Below are positions 24,748 through 33,380 of a DNA stretch of 64,000 nucleotides, one piece after another. A program made the translations under genes and the position numbers. Numbering within the stretch: the first letter of the stretch is position 1; the number at the start of each line of letters is the position of its first letter. The stretch is from Janthinobacterium sp. (GTDB taxonomy: Bacteria; Pseudomonadota; Gammaproteobacteria; Burkholderiales; Burkholderiaceae_D). The stretch lies in NCBI RefSeq assembly GCF_009923995.1, contig NZ_RFSK01000026.1:1-64000 (forward strand). Direction: 5' to 3'. Under the pieces are notes generated by a model. The model saw nothing but the letters and a program-made list of their open reading frames with translations. It made no database searches and had not been told where the DNA came from.

Positions 24748-26165
24748 ACGCGCGCCGCATGCTCGTGGCCGCGGCCCTGTTCCTGCATGCGGGCTGCATC
24801 GCGCAGGATGACGTGGCGCACGTGTCGGCGCCGCGTCTGTATGCGGGCGAGAAAATCTCCGTGGATTTCCAGAACGTGGGCGTGCGCGCCGCCCTGCACA
24901 TCCTGGCCGATGCTTCCGGACAAAATATTGTCGCCAGCGACAGCGTGGCGGGCAACCTGACCCTGCGCCTGCGCGACTTGCCGTGGGACCAGGCGCTCGA
25001 TATCGTGCTGCAGGCCAAGGGCCTGGACATGCGGCGCAATGGCAACGTGCTGTGGATCGCGCCGCGCGAAGAAATCCTCGCGCGCGAAAAGCTGGAACTG
25101 GAACAGCGCGCGCAGATCGCGGAACTGGAACCGCTGCAATCGGCCATCTTCCAGCTCAATTACCAGAAAGCGGAAGCGTTCCGCACGGTATTCGGCCTCG
25201 ATGCGGGCGAGGGGCGCAGCCGGCTGCTGTCGCGCCGCGGCAGCGTGCTGATCGAGCCGCGTACGAACCAGCTGTTCGTCACCGACGTGCCGGCGCGCCT
25301 GGAGCAGATCCGTCTGTTGATCGCCAGGACGGACATTGCCACCCGGCAGGTGATGATCGAGGCGCGCATCGTCGAGGCAAACGACAGCTTCAGCCGCAAC
25401 CTGGGCGCGCGCCTGGGGTTTTCCGACCAGCGCCTGGCGGCGGGCCAGGTGCCCGGCTTTTCCCTGGGCGGCAGCGGACGCCGCGCGGCCATCGGCGGCA
25501 GCTACCAGGGCGTGGGCGAGGCGACGGGGCAAACGGTGGCTGGCAGCGGCGCCTTCGTGCCGAACACGCAATTCGTCAACTTGCCGGCCGCCAGCATCAA
25601 TGGCTTGCAGCCGGCCAGTTTCGCCCTGAGCCTGTTTTCGGCGGCGGCCAACCGTTTCCTGAACCTGGAGCTGTCCGCACTGGAGGCGGACGGCAGGGGC
25701 AAGATCATTTCCAGCCCCCGCGTGGTGACGGCCGACAAGGTGCTGGCGTTGATCGAGCAGGGCATCGAATTGCCCTACCAGGTGGCCACCAGCAGCGGCG
25801 CCACGTCGATCACGTTTCGCAAGGCGAATTTGCGCCTGGAAGTGACGCCGCAGATCACGCCCGATGGCAACGTGGTGCTGGAAGTGGACGTCAACAAGGA
25901 CAGCGTGGGCCAGGAAACGCGGTCCGGCTTCGCCATCGACACCAAGCACGTGCGCACGCAGGTGATGGTGGAGGATGGCGGCACGGTCGTGCTGGGCGGC
26001 ATTTATCAGCAGTCCGAACGGGGCACGGACAGCAAGGTACCGTTGTTGGGCGACATCCCCGTGCTCGGTGTTTTTTTTCGCAGCACGGGCCGCAGTCAAG
26101 AAAAAACGGAACTGATGGTGTTCATTACACCGAAAATAGTGGCAGATCAGCCAGCAACACGTTAA
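24744..26165 (+). CDS. pilQ: Type IV pilus secretin PilQ, short form
   Basis: This outer-membrane secretin channel of 473 residues has a signal sequence (1-20), a secretin/TonB short N-terminal domain (about 35-95; ISVDFQNVGVRAALHILAD), an N-domain (about 115-190) and a C-terminal secretin barrel with GKIISSPRVVTADKV, LRLEVTPQITPDGNV and LLGDIPVLGVFFRSTGRSQEKTELMVFITPKI. The peptidoglycan-binding AMIN domains that bring canonical PilQ to about 700 residues are absent. ATG 24744 is chosen for the ATGA overlap with pilO; an upstream in-frame start at 24657 lies inside pilO. Confidence 0.9.
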   Translation: MNARRMLVAAALFLHAGCIAQDDVAHVSAPRLYAGEKISVDFQNVGVRAALHILADASGQNIVASDSVAGNLTLRLRDLPWDQALDIVLQAKGLDMRRNGNVLWIAPREEILAREKLELEQRAQIAELEPLQSAIFQLNYQKAEAFRTVFGLDAGEGRSRLLSRRGSVLIEPRTNQLFVTDVPARLEQIRLLIARTDIATRQVMIEARIVEANDSFSRNLGARLGFSDQRLAAGQVPGFSLGGSGRRAAIGGSYQGVGEATGQTVAGSGAFVPNTQFVNLPAASINGLQPASFALSLFSAAANRFLNLELSALEADGRGKIISSPRVVTADKVLALIEQGIELPYQVATSSGATSITFRKANLRLEVTPQITPDGNVVLEVDVNKDSVGQETRSGFAIDTKHVRTQVMVEDGGTVVLGGIYQQSERGTDSKVPLLGDIPVLGVFFRSTGRSQEKTELMVFITPKIVADQPATR

Positions 26166-26211
26166 TGTCACATCTTTACGTTTAAGTAACAATGCGGACG
26201 AAAGCGGACTG

Positions 26212-28488
26212 ATGGCGACTATGCGGAATGTATCTTGGGGCAACACTTATTGGAGTCGGGTATCGAATTGGCTGGTCTTGCTGGCGTTGGGCGCCTTGCT
26301 GGCGGCCTGCGGCGGCGGTGGGGGTGATCCGACCATCGACGGCGGCAGCAGTGGCGGCACGACGGGGGGCGTGGCGGCCGCGGTCAGCGTCACGCTGTAT
26401 AACGCGGCTGGTCAGCCTAGCAACGCACTGAGCAGCACGACGCCGCTGACGGCCAGGGCTTCCGTCGTCGACAAGAATGGCACGCCTGTCAGTAATGCAC
26501 TGGTGACGTTTTCCACAGATGCCACATTGGTTTCCTTTTCAACAAGCAATGGCGCGGCGCTCACCGACGCCAAGGGTATCGCCAGCATCACCTTGTCGCC
26601 GCTCAATTCGTCGGTCACCGGTGCCGGTAAACTGAGCGCCACGGTGACGGCTGGCAGTGCCACCGTCAGCGCTGAGGCGAACTATGCAGTTACCTCGGTG
26701 CAAGCATCGGGTGCCAAGCTGGCGCTATCCCTGCTGAACGGGTCGAGCGCCAGCAGTGCGCTGTCGAGCGCGACCCCGCTGACGGCCAGGGCGCTGGTCA
26801 GCGACTTGAGCGGAAAACCGCTCGCTGGCGCGCTTGTGGTGTTCTCGACAGACAACAGCCTGGCCGTCATGTCCTCATCGACGGGCACGGCATTGACGGA
26901 TGCCGCCGGCGTGGCCAATGTCACCTTGCGGCCCGTGAGCATGTCTGCCAGCGGCGCCGCCAACTTGCGCGCGACCGCGACGGTCAATGGTGCCGTCGTC
27001 AGCAACGAGGTCAATTACTCGGTAGGGGCGACCGAACTGACGCTGGGCACGCTCCGGCTTGCTCCGGCCAGCATCGCTGCCTATGGTTCGTCGATGGTTT
27101 CCGTCGACGTGCTGGCAGGCGGCAATCTGTATACGGCGCAGAAGGTCAACGTGAGTTTCAGTTCCAGCTGCACCATTGCAGGCAAGGCTACGCTGGCTGC
27201 CAGCGTACCTACCAGCGGCGGTACGGCGACAGCCGTGTACCGGGACAATGGCTGTGGCAACAACGACATGATTAACGCCACCGTCGATGGCACGGGATTC
27301 GGTTCGCACGCCACCATGTCGGTTGCCCGGCCAGCGGCGGCATCGGTGCAGTTCTCCGCAGTCAGTCCGGTGGGCAAATCGATCGTGATCCAGGGCCAGG
27401 GCGGCTTGTCGCGCACGGAAACGGCAACCCTCACTTTCCGCGTTTTCGATACCTTCAACAAGCCGCTGGCTGGTCAGCCGGTGGTATTTGACCTGGTGAA
27501 CGGGGCAGACATTACGCTTAACAAAACCAGCGATAGCACCGACGCCAACGGCGAAGTCATTACCACCGTCAATTCCGGCAAGACGCCCACCACTTTCCGC
27601 GTCAAGGCCAGCCTGGCGTCCGGCGTCTCGACCCTGTCCGACTCCATCCTCGTGACGACGGGCCTGCCGGTGCAGACGGCATTTTCCCTCAGCGTGGCCA
27701 AACCCAATGTGGAAGGCTGGTCGTATGACAGTGCGGTCGGCAGCCCCGCGACGACCATCACGGTCCTTCTGGCCGACCAGGCGGGCAATCCTGTCCCCGA
27801 TGGCACGCCGGTGGCATTCCAAAGCAGCCTGGGGGCAGTCGGTTCTGCCAGCATGGGTGGGTGCACGACCACGAATGGCGGCTGCACGGTCGATTTCCGC
27901 AGCCAGAATCCGCGCGTGGCGACCAATCCGCCGACTACGCCGTGCAACGATGTGGCCCATGGCGGCACACCCGACGCCGACTGGCCGGGCCTGGCCATTG
28001 TGTGCGCCAGCACGACAGACGGTAGCAAGCCCCTGTTTGCAAGGATTGGCATCTTTTTGAGCGGCAGCCGTGCCGAGAACCTCACGCTGGCCGACGGCAC
28101 GAAGAGAGTCAGTCTCGATGGCAGTACCTACGATCTGGGCACCGTGAAGGCTGCGGACGTGCGCCAGTTCACGCTGCGTATCAGCGATTTGCACCAGAAT
28201 CCCATGCCTTCCGGGAGTACGGTGGCGATCACCAGCCTGGTCAACGGTGCCGCCACGATATCGCCGATCAGCGTGCAAAACATCTTCCCGCATGATGGCG
28301 CCGGCGTCGACGACAGGACGGGCGGCAACATTCAAGGTAACCAGGGAAGCTGGCATGCCGTTACAATTAACAGCCTGACGCCGACCAGTTGCACGGTTGC
28401 GTTGGCCAGCACGTTTAATGTGACGGTGACGACGCCGCTGGGCAACACCACCAGTTATCCGTTTAAACTGGCATTCTCTTGTCCTTGA
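26212..28488 (+). CDS. Lipoprotein with repeated bacterial Ig-like domains
   Basis: The 758-residue predicted lipoprotein (lipobox LLAAC, Cys33, then a Gly-rich linker) is built from about five or six Ig-like repeats. The first two (about 60-165 and 167-272) are clearly alike, sharing ALSSxTPLTARA, ALVxFSTD, TGxALTDAxGxAxxTL. Later ones keep the PLAGQPVVFDL / DANGEVITTV type of motif seen in Big_1 (invasin-like) domains. It lies 46 bases after pilQ and before aroK, splitting a commonly direct pilQ-aroK junction. A surface adhesin or pilus-associated structural lipoprotein is plausible but unproven. ATG 26221 is an alternative start. Confidence 0.8.
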   Translation: MATMRNVSWGNTYWSRVSNWLVLLALGALLAACGGGGGDPTIDGGSSGGTTGGVAAAVSVTLYNAAGQPSNALSSTTPLTARASVVDKNGTPVSNALVTFSTDATLVSFSTSNGAALTDAKGIASITLSPLNSSVTGAGKLSATVTAGSATVSAEANYAVTSVQASGAKLALSLLNGSSASSALSSATPLTARALVSDLSGKPLAGALVVFSTDNSLAVMSSSTGTALTDAAGVANVTLRPVSMSASGAANLRATATVNGAVVSNEVNYSVGATELTLGTLRLAPASIAAYGSSMVSVDVLAGGNLYTAQKVNVSFSSSCTIAGKATLAASVPTSGGTATAVYRDNGCGNNDMINATVDGTGFGSHATMSVARPAAASVQFSAVSPVGKSIVIQGQGGLSRTETATLTFRVFDTFNKPLAGQPVVFDLVNGADITLNKTSDSTDANGEVITTVNSGKTPTTFRVKASLASGVSTLSDSILVTTGLPVQTAFSLSVAKPNVEGWSYDSAVGSPATTITVLLADQAGNPVPDGTPVAFQSSLGAVGSASMGGCTTTNGGCTVDFRSQNPRVATNPPTTPCNDVAHGGTPDADWPGLAIVCASTTDGSKPLFARIGIFLSGSRAENLTLADGTKRVSLDGSTYDLGTVKAADVRQFTLRISDLHQNPMPSGSTVAITSLVNGAATISPISVQNIFPHDGAGVDDRTGGNIQGNQGSWHAVTINSLTPTSCTVALASTFNVTVTTPLGNTTSYPFKLAFSCP

Positions 28489-28564
28489 CGCGAGGGGGAC
28501 GGGCGGTGCTGCGCAGGAGGCAGGCCGCTCGTGGCGTCCGTTTATTTTCTGAATGATATAAAAA

Positions 28565-30226
28565 GTGTCTGAAATCTCTAACAGTAATATCTTCCTTGTC
28601 GGCCTCATGGGCGCAGGTAAAACCACGATCGGGCGCATCCTGGCCCGCAAGCTGGGCTTGCGCTTTGTCGATTCCGACCACGAAATCGAGGCACGCACGG
28701 GAGCGACCATCCCGTGGATCTTTGAAATCGAGGGCGAGGCCAGCTTTCGCCGGCGCGAGGCCGAAGTCATCCGCGACCTGAGCGCCCAGGAAGGCATCGT
28801 CATGGCCACGGGCGGCGGGGCCATTCTCAATGCAGACAGCCGCGCCTACCTGAAGGAACGCGGCACGGTGGTCTACCTGCGCGCCAGCGTCAGCAACATC
28901 CTCACGCGCACCAGCCATGACAAGAACCGGCCCCTCCTGCAGACGGCCGACCCGCGCAAGAAGCTGGAAGAATTGACGGCGCAGCGCGAGCCCCATTACC
29001 TGGAAGTGGCCGACATTGTGATCGACACGGGCCGTCCTAACGTACAATCGATGGTTCAGACTATCCTGATGCAGCTGGCCAGCCTCGAATGCGAGGCCTC
29101 GCCGAACTGCGTCATTCATGCAGAGCCTTCGATGAACGAGCAATCCAAAATGTTGTTGAGCGTAGACCTCGACGAACGCAGTTATCCGATCGCCATCGGT
29201 CCCGGCCTGCTGGCCGACGCCGATGCGCTGCTGCGCCATATCAGCGGTCACAAGGTGGCCATCGTCACCAATACCACCGTCGCCCCCCTGTACCTGGGCC
29301 GCCTGCAGGCGGCGCTGGCCAGCGATGGCCGCGAAGTGATCAGCATCGTCCTGCCGGACGGCGAAGAGTACAAGAACTGGGCCAGCCTGATGCAGATCTT
29401 CGATGCGCTGCTGGCTAACAAATGCGACCGCAAGACTACCCTGGTGGCGCTGGGCGGCGGCGTGATCGGCGACCTGACCGGCTATGCGGCGGCCAGCTAC
29501 ATGCGCGGCATCGGCTTCGTGCAGGTGCCCACCACCCTGCTGGCGCAGGTCGACTCCTCCGTCGGCGGCAAGACGGGCATCAACCACCCGCTGGGCAAGA
29601 ACATGATCGGCGCCTTCTACCAGCCGCGCGCCGTGATCGCCGACACTTCGACCCTGGAAACCCTGCCGGCGCGCGAGCTGTCGGCCGGCCTGGCCGAAGT
29701 GATCAAGCATGGCGCCATCATCGACGCAGCGTTTTTCGACTGGATCGAGGCGAACATGGCCAAGCTGATGGCGCGCGACAAGGGCGCGCTGGCGTATGCC
29801 ATCGCCCGTTCGTGCGAAATCAAGGCCGACGTGGTGCGCCAGGACGAGCGTGAAGGCGGCTTGCGCGCCATCCTGAATTTCGGCCACACCTTCGGCCACG
29901 CCATCGAAGCGGGCCTGGGCTACGGCCACTGGCTGCATGGCGAAGCCGTCGGCTGCGGCATGGTGATGGCGGCCGACCTGTCGTGCCGCATGGGCTATAT
30001 CGACCAGGCGGCTGTGGAGCGTGTGCGCAAGCTCGTCGCCGCCGCCGGCCTGCCGATCAAGGCGCCGGACCTCGGTGTCGAGCGCTGGCTGGAACTGATG
30101 GAAGTGGACAAGAAGAACGAGGGCGGTGCCATCAAGTTCATCCTGTTGCAACCCCTGGGCAGCCCGAACATCACGTCCGCGCCGCACGAGCTGGTGCTGG
30201 CCACCCTGGCCGCCGGAGTGCAGTAA
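28565..30226 (+). CDS. aroKB: Shikimate kinase / 3-dehydroquinate synthase fusion
   Basis: The single 553-residue reading frame encodes two shikimate pathway enzymes. Residues 1-175 are AroK (P-loop GLMGAGKTT at 13-21, DSDHEIE, GGGAILN). From about residue 190 (internal Met at 29132) it is AroB ([54 protein letters not shown]). In most proteobacteria these are adjacent separate genes; here no stop lies between them and a short linker with two Cys joins them. The start is a GTG, since upstream ATG reads directly into a stop. Internal initiation at 29132 could still yield free AroB. Confidence 0.9.
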   Translation: MSEISNSNIFLVGLMGAGKTTIGRILARKLGLRFVDSDHEIEARTGATIPWIFEIEGEASFRRREAEVIRDLSAQEGIVMATGGGAILNADSRAYLKERGTVVYLRASVSNILTRTSHDKNRPLLQTADPRKKLEELTAQREPHYLEVADIVIDTGRPNVQSMVQTILMQLASLECEASPNCVIHAEPSMNEQSKMLLSVDLDERSYPIAIGPGLLADADALLRHISGHKVAIVTNTTVAPLYLGRLQAALASDGREVISIVLPDGEEYKNWASLMQIFDALLANKCDRKTTLVALGGGVIGDLTGYAAASYMRGIGFVQVPTTLLAQVDSSVGGKTGINHPLGKNMIGAFYQPRAVIADTSTLETLPARELSAGLAEVIKHGAIIDAAFFDWIEANMAKLMARDKGALAYAIARSCEIKADVVRQDEREGGLRAILNFGHTFGHAIEAGLGYGHWLHGEAVGCGMVMAADLSCRMGYIDQAAVERVRKLVAAAGLPIKAPDLGVERWLELMEVDKKNEGGAIKFILLQPLGSPNITSAPHELVLATLAAGVQ

Positions 30227-30227
30227 C

Positions 30228-31364
30228 ATGCTGCCCGAAGACTTCCTCGCCCCCTATGCGGCCCACTCGGCGCAGGGGCAGGGACGTCGCTTTGCCGAGG
30301 CGCCGCACGCCTCGCGCAGCCAGTTCCAGCGCGACCGCGACCGCATCATCCACTCCTCGGCCTTCCGCCGCCTCGAGTACAAGACCCAGGTGTTCCTCAA
30401 CCACGAGGGAGATTTGTTCCGCACGCGCCTGACGCACAGCCTGGAAGTGGCGCAGGTGGGCCGCTCCATCGCGCGTAACCTGCGCCTCAATGAAGACCTG
30501 GTGGAAGCCATCGCGCTGGCGCATGACCTGGGCCACACGCCGTTCGGCCACGTGGGCCAGGACGTGCTCAACGAATGCATGCGCGAGCACGGCGGCTTCG
30601 AGCACAACCTGCAAAGCCTGCGCGTGGTCGATACCCTGGAAGAGCATTACGGCGCCTTCGACGGCTTGAACCTGATGTTCGAGACGCGCGAAGGCATCCT
30701 GAAACACTGCTCGCTGGCGCACGCGCGCGAACTGGGTCCCGTAGCCCAGCGCTTCATCGACCGCACGCAGCCGACGCTGGAAGCGCAGCTGACCAACCTG
30801 GCGGACGAAATCGCCTACAACAGCCATGATATCGACGACGGCCTGCGTTCCGGCCTGATCACCATCGACCAACTGGAAGAGGTGGAATTCTTCGGCCGCC
30901 TGTGGCGCGACGTGCAGCAGGCGTTCCCCGGCCTGTCGGGACGGCGCGCCATCTACGAAACCCTGCGCCGCCTGATCACGGCCCTGGCCGACGATTTGAT
31001 CGTCACCTCGACGCAGCTGATCGCCGACGCCGCCCCGCGCGACGTCAGCGAAGTGCGCGCCAGTCCACCGCTGATCCGTTTTTCGGACCCCATGCGCAAG
31101 GATGCGACAGAGCTCAAGCGCTTTTTGCGCGCCAACCTGTACCGCCACTACCAGGTCAACCGCATGCGTGTGAAGGCCAGCCGCATCGTGCGCGAACTGT
31201 ATGACAGCTTCATGGCCGAACCGGCCCTGCTGCCGCCCGATTATCAGGTCAGCGGTGACGATGTCAGCAAGCAGGCGCGCAAGATCGCCGACTACATCGC
31301 CGGCATGACGGACCGCTACGCGATCCGCGAACACCGTCGCTTATATTCTTTGGATGAGTTGTAG
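30228..31364 (+). CDS. dgt: dGTP triphosphohydrolase-like HD protein
   Basis: This 378-residue HD-superfamily dNTP triphosphohydrolase (Dgt-like) converts dNTP to nucleoside and tripolyphosphate. Metal ligands are visible in [23 protein letters not shown] and [18 protein letters not shown] lies about 10 bases before the ATG, which begins one base after the aroKB stop, so it is cotranscribed. The aroK-aroB-dgt order is common in betaproteobacteria. Exact nucleotide preference cannot be read. Confidence 0.92.
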   Translation: MLPEDFLAPYAAHSAQGQGRRFAEAPHASRSQFQRDRDRIIHSSAFRRLEYKTQVFLNHEGDLFRTRLTHSLEVAQVGRSIARNLRLNEDLVEAIALAHDLGHTPFGHVGQDVLNECMREHGGFEHNLQSLRVVDTLEEHYGAFDGLNLMFETREGILKHCSLAHARELGPVAQRFIDRTQPTLEAQLTNLADEIAYNSHDIDDGLRSGLITIDQLEEVEFFGRLWRDVQQAFPGLSGRRAIYETLRRLITALADDLIVTSTQLIADAAPRDVSEVRASPPLIRFSDPMRKDATELKRFLRANLYRHYQVNRMRVKASRIVRELYDSFMAEPALLPPDYQVSGDDVSKQARKIADYIAGMTDRYAIREHRRLYSLDEL

Positions 31365-31404
31365 GTCGGATTATGCGTGGCCTTGCCGCGCCACTCCGGC
31401 CTAC
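31361..31404. repeat. Long imperfect hairpin at the dgt stop codon
   Basis: GTAGGTCGGA (31361-31370) pairs with TCCGGCCTAC (31395-31404) with one G-U, and an inner GTGG/CCAC continues the stem. The left arm contains the dgt stop codon. There is no clear T run, so it resembles a REP-type mRNA 3' end more than a standard terminator. The remaining gap to 31540 shows no gene. Confidence 0.45.
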
Positions 31405-31540
31405 CTCGCATTTTCGATCCTGTCAATCGGCATGATCATCTAGCTCCCCACCCGATCCCCCCAATACCCTAGCCGCACCTTCTTTTCTATCATGGCAGCA
31501 AGTCAACAAGGGCTTGCCGCCCATCGTCAAGGAGAGTGCC

Positions 31541-32260
31541 ATGATTGAATCGCGCCGCAGTTTCTTGCGCGCCTTGCCAACCGTTACCATCGGGGCGGCC
31601 ATCGCGCCGCTGCCCGGCAAGGCCGCCATGGCGGCCACCCAGGGCGAAGGCGGCCAGCGCTGGGCGATGGTGGTCGATGTGCAGAAGTGCATCGGCTGCC
31701 AGGCGTGCACCGTCTCCTGCATCATGGAAAACGCCGTGCCGGAAAACAGCTTCCGCACCGTCGTCTCCACCTATGAAGTCAAGGAAGACAAGCGCTGCGG
31801 CACCTACATGCTGCCGCGCCTGTGCAACCACTGCGCCAACCCTCCCTGCATCCCCGTCTGTCCCGTGGGCGCCACTTTCCAGCGCAAGGATGGCGTCGTC
31901 GTCGTCGATGGCGACCGCTGCGTGGGCTGCGCCTACTGCGTGCAGGCCTGCCCCTACGACGCGCGCTTCATCAACCACGAGACGGGCAAGGCCGACAAAT
32001 GCACGTTCTGCGCGCACCGCGTCGACGAAGGCTTGCTGCCCGCCTGCGTGGAAACCTGCGTGGGCGGTGCGCGCATCTTCGGTGACCTGAATGACCCGCA
32101 CAGCGTCGTGCACCAGCTGCTGACCGAGAACAAGGTGAAGGTGCTCAAACCCGAGCAGGGCACCCAGCCCCACGTGTTTTACCTGGGACTTGACACGCGC
32201 TTCGCCGGCCACGTCGAGGGCGAAGCGACACTTTGGCAACCGAGCAAACACGGGAAATAA
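31541..32260 (+). CDS. ttrB: Tetrathionate reductase iron-sulfur subunit TtrB
   Basis: The 239-residue periplasmic electron-transfer subunit begins with a twin-arginine signal (RRSFLRALPT). It carries four clusters of cysteines for four [4Fe-4S] centres (CIGCQACTVSC; CNHCANPPCIPVC; CVGCAYCVQACP; CTFCAHR...CVETC). AAGGAG at 31529-31534 fixes the ATG at 31541. It heads a ttrB-ttrC-ttrA operon. Related subunits exist in polysulfide and nitrite reductases, but the partner TtrA and the TtrSR-type regulators point to tetrathionate. Confidence 0.9.
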   Translation: MIESRRSFLRALPTVTIGAAIAPLPGKAAMAATQGEGGQRWAMVVDVQKCIGCQACTVSCIMENAVPENSFRTVVSTYEVKEDKRCGTYMLPRLCNHCANPPCIPVCPVGATFQRKDGVVVVDGDRCVGCAYCVQACPYDARFINHETGKADKCTFCAHRVDEGLLPACVETCVGGARIFGDLNDPHSVVHQLLTENKVKVLKPEQGTQPHVFYLGLDTRFAGHVEGEATLWQPSKHGK

Positions 32261-32263
32261 ACC

Positions 32264-33370
32264 ATGGACAGCCACATCACCGAAATTCTCAACGTCACGC
32301 GCGAAGCGGCATGGCTGCCGTGGGCGGTGCAGTATTTTTTCCTCATCGGCCTCAGTTACGGCAGCTTCATGCTGACCCTGCCGTACTTCGTCTTCGGCCG
32401 CAAGGCGTATGAGCGCCTGGGGCGCATCGCGCTGCTGGCGGCCCTCGTGTGCGGCATGACAGCGCCCGTGGCGCTGCTGGCCGACCTGCACGGGCCGGGC
32501 CGCTTCTACCACTTCTACATTTACTTCCAGCCGCAGTCGTGGATGTCGTGGGGTTCCTTCTTCATTCCCCTGTATCTGGGCTGTCTGATGGTGTACGCGT
32601 GGCTGGCGCTGCGCGTGGACTTCGCCACGGGGGGGCAGGGCCAGGACCGCCTGGCCTTCGCCTACCGCCTGCTGGGGCGCGGCGGTGCCGCTTCCCTGCG
32701 GGCCATCCGCGTCGCCGCCGCCTTCACCCTGCTGGCCGCCTTCGTCGTCGGCCTGTACACGGGCATGGAAGTGATGGTGGTGCGCGCCCGTCCCCTGTGG
32801 TTCACGCCCTTCCTGCCGGCGCAGTTTGCCGCCACGGCCTTCGTCGGGGCCGTGGGCCTGGCGCTGCTGTTCAACCGCTGCCTGCCGGGCCGCGACCAGG
32901 CGCTGGAAGTGTCCCTGAACCGCGCGCTGGTCCTGTCGCTGGCGCTGGTGCTGGCCCTGGGCGGAGGCTGGCTGTTCGTCAGTCTTTCTGGCGTGAGCGC
33001 CAGCCACAGCATGGCCTTTACGCAGGTGGCCGGCATGCCGCAATGGCAGTTCACGGCCGTCTGGGCCGTGCTGTCGTCCATCGTGCCGATGGCCTTGGCC
33101 ATCTGGCGTCCGGCCACGAGTGGCCTCGTCAACGGCCTGATCGCGCTGCACAGCGCCTGGATGATGCGCTGGACGATCTTCATCGGCGGCCAGACGATCC
33201 CGAAGACGGGGGCGGGCCTGTACGACTACCACCTGCCGATGGGGAACGATGGCTTGATGGGGATCATTGGCACGGCCGGCCTGTGGATCGCGTTGCTGTT
33301 GCTGATGCTGGAATTTTTGCCATGGGCGGGACGCCTGGTACGCAGCCGTCCCGCCATGGCCACGCACTGA
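32264..33370 (+). CDS. ttrC: Tetrathionate reductase membrane anchor TtrC (NrfD family)
   Basis: This 368-residue polytopic membrane protein has about nine TM helices. It is of the NrfD/PsrC type that oxidises quinol and hands electrons to the Fe-S subunit. Typical segments are FFLIGLSYGSFML, LLADLHGPGRFYHFYIY and QSWMSWGSFFIPLY. It begins three bases after ttrB ends, and ttrA follows after 10 bases. Confidence 0.9.
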   Translation: MDSHITEILNVTREAAWLPWAVQYFFLIGLSYGSFMLTLPYFVFGRKAYERLGRIALLAALVCGMTAPVALLADLHGPGRFYHFYIYFQPQSWMSWGSFFIPLYLGCLMVYAWLALRVDFATGGQGQDRLAFAYRLLGRGGAASLRAIRVAAAFTLLAAFVVGLYTGMEVMVVRARPLWFTPFLPAQFAATAFVGAVGLALLFNRCLPGRDQALEVSLNRALVLSLALVLALGGGWLFVSLSGVSASHSMAFTQVAGMPQWQFTAVWAVLSSIVPMALAIWRPATSGLVNGLIALHSAWMMRWTIFIGGQTIPKTGAGLYDYHLPMGNDGLMGIIGTAGLWIALLLLMLEFLPWAGRLVRSRPAMATH

Positions 33371-33380
33371 GGAGTTGAAA

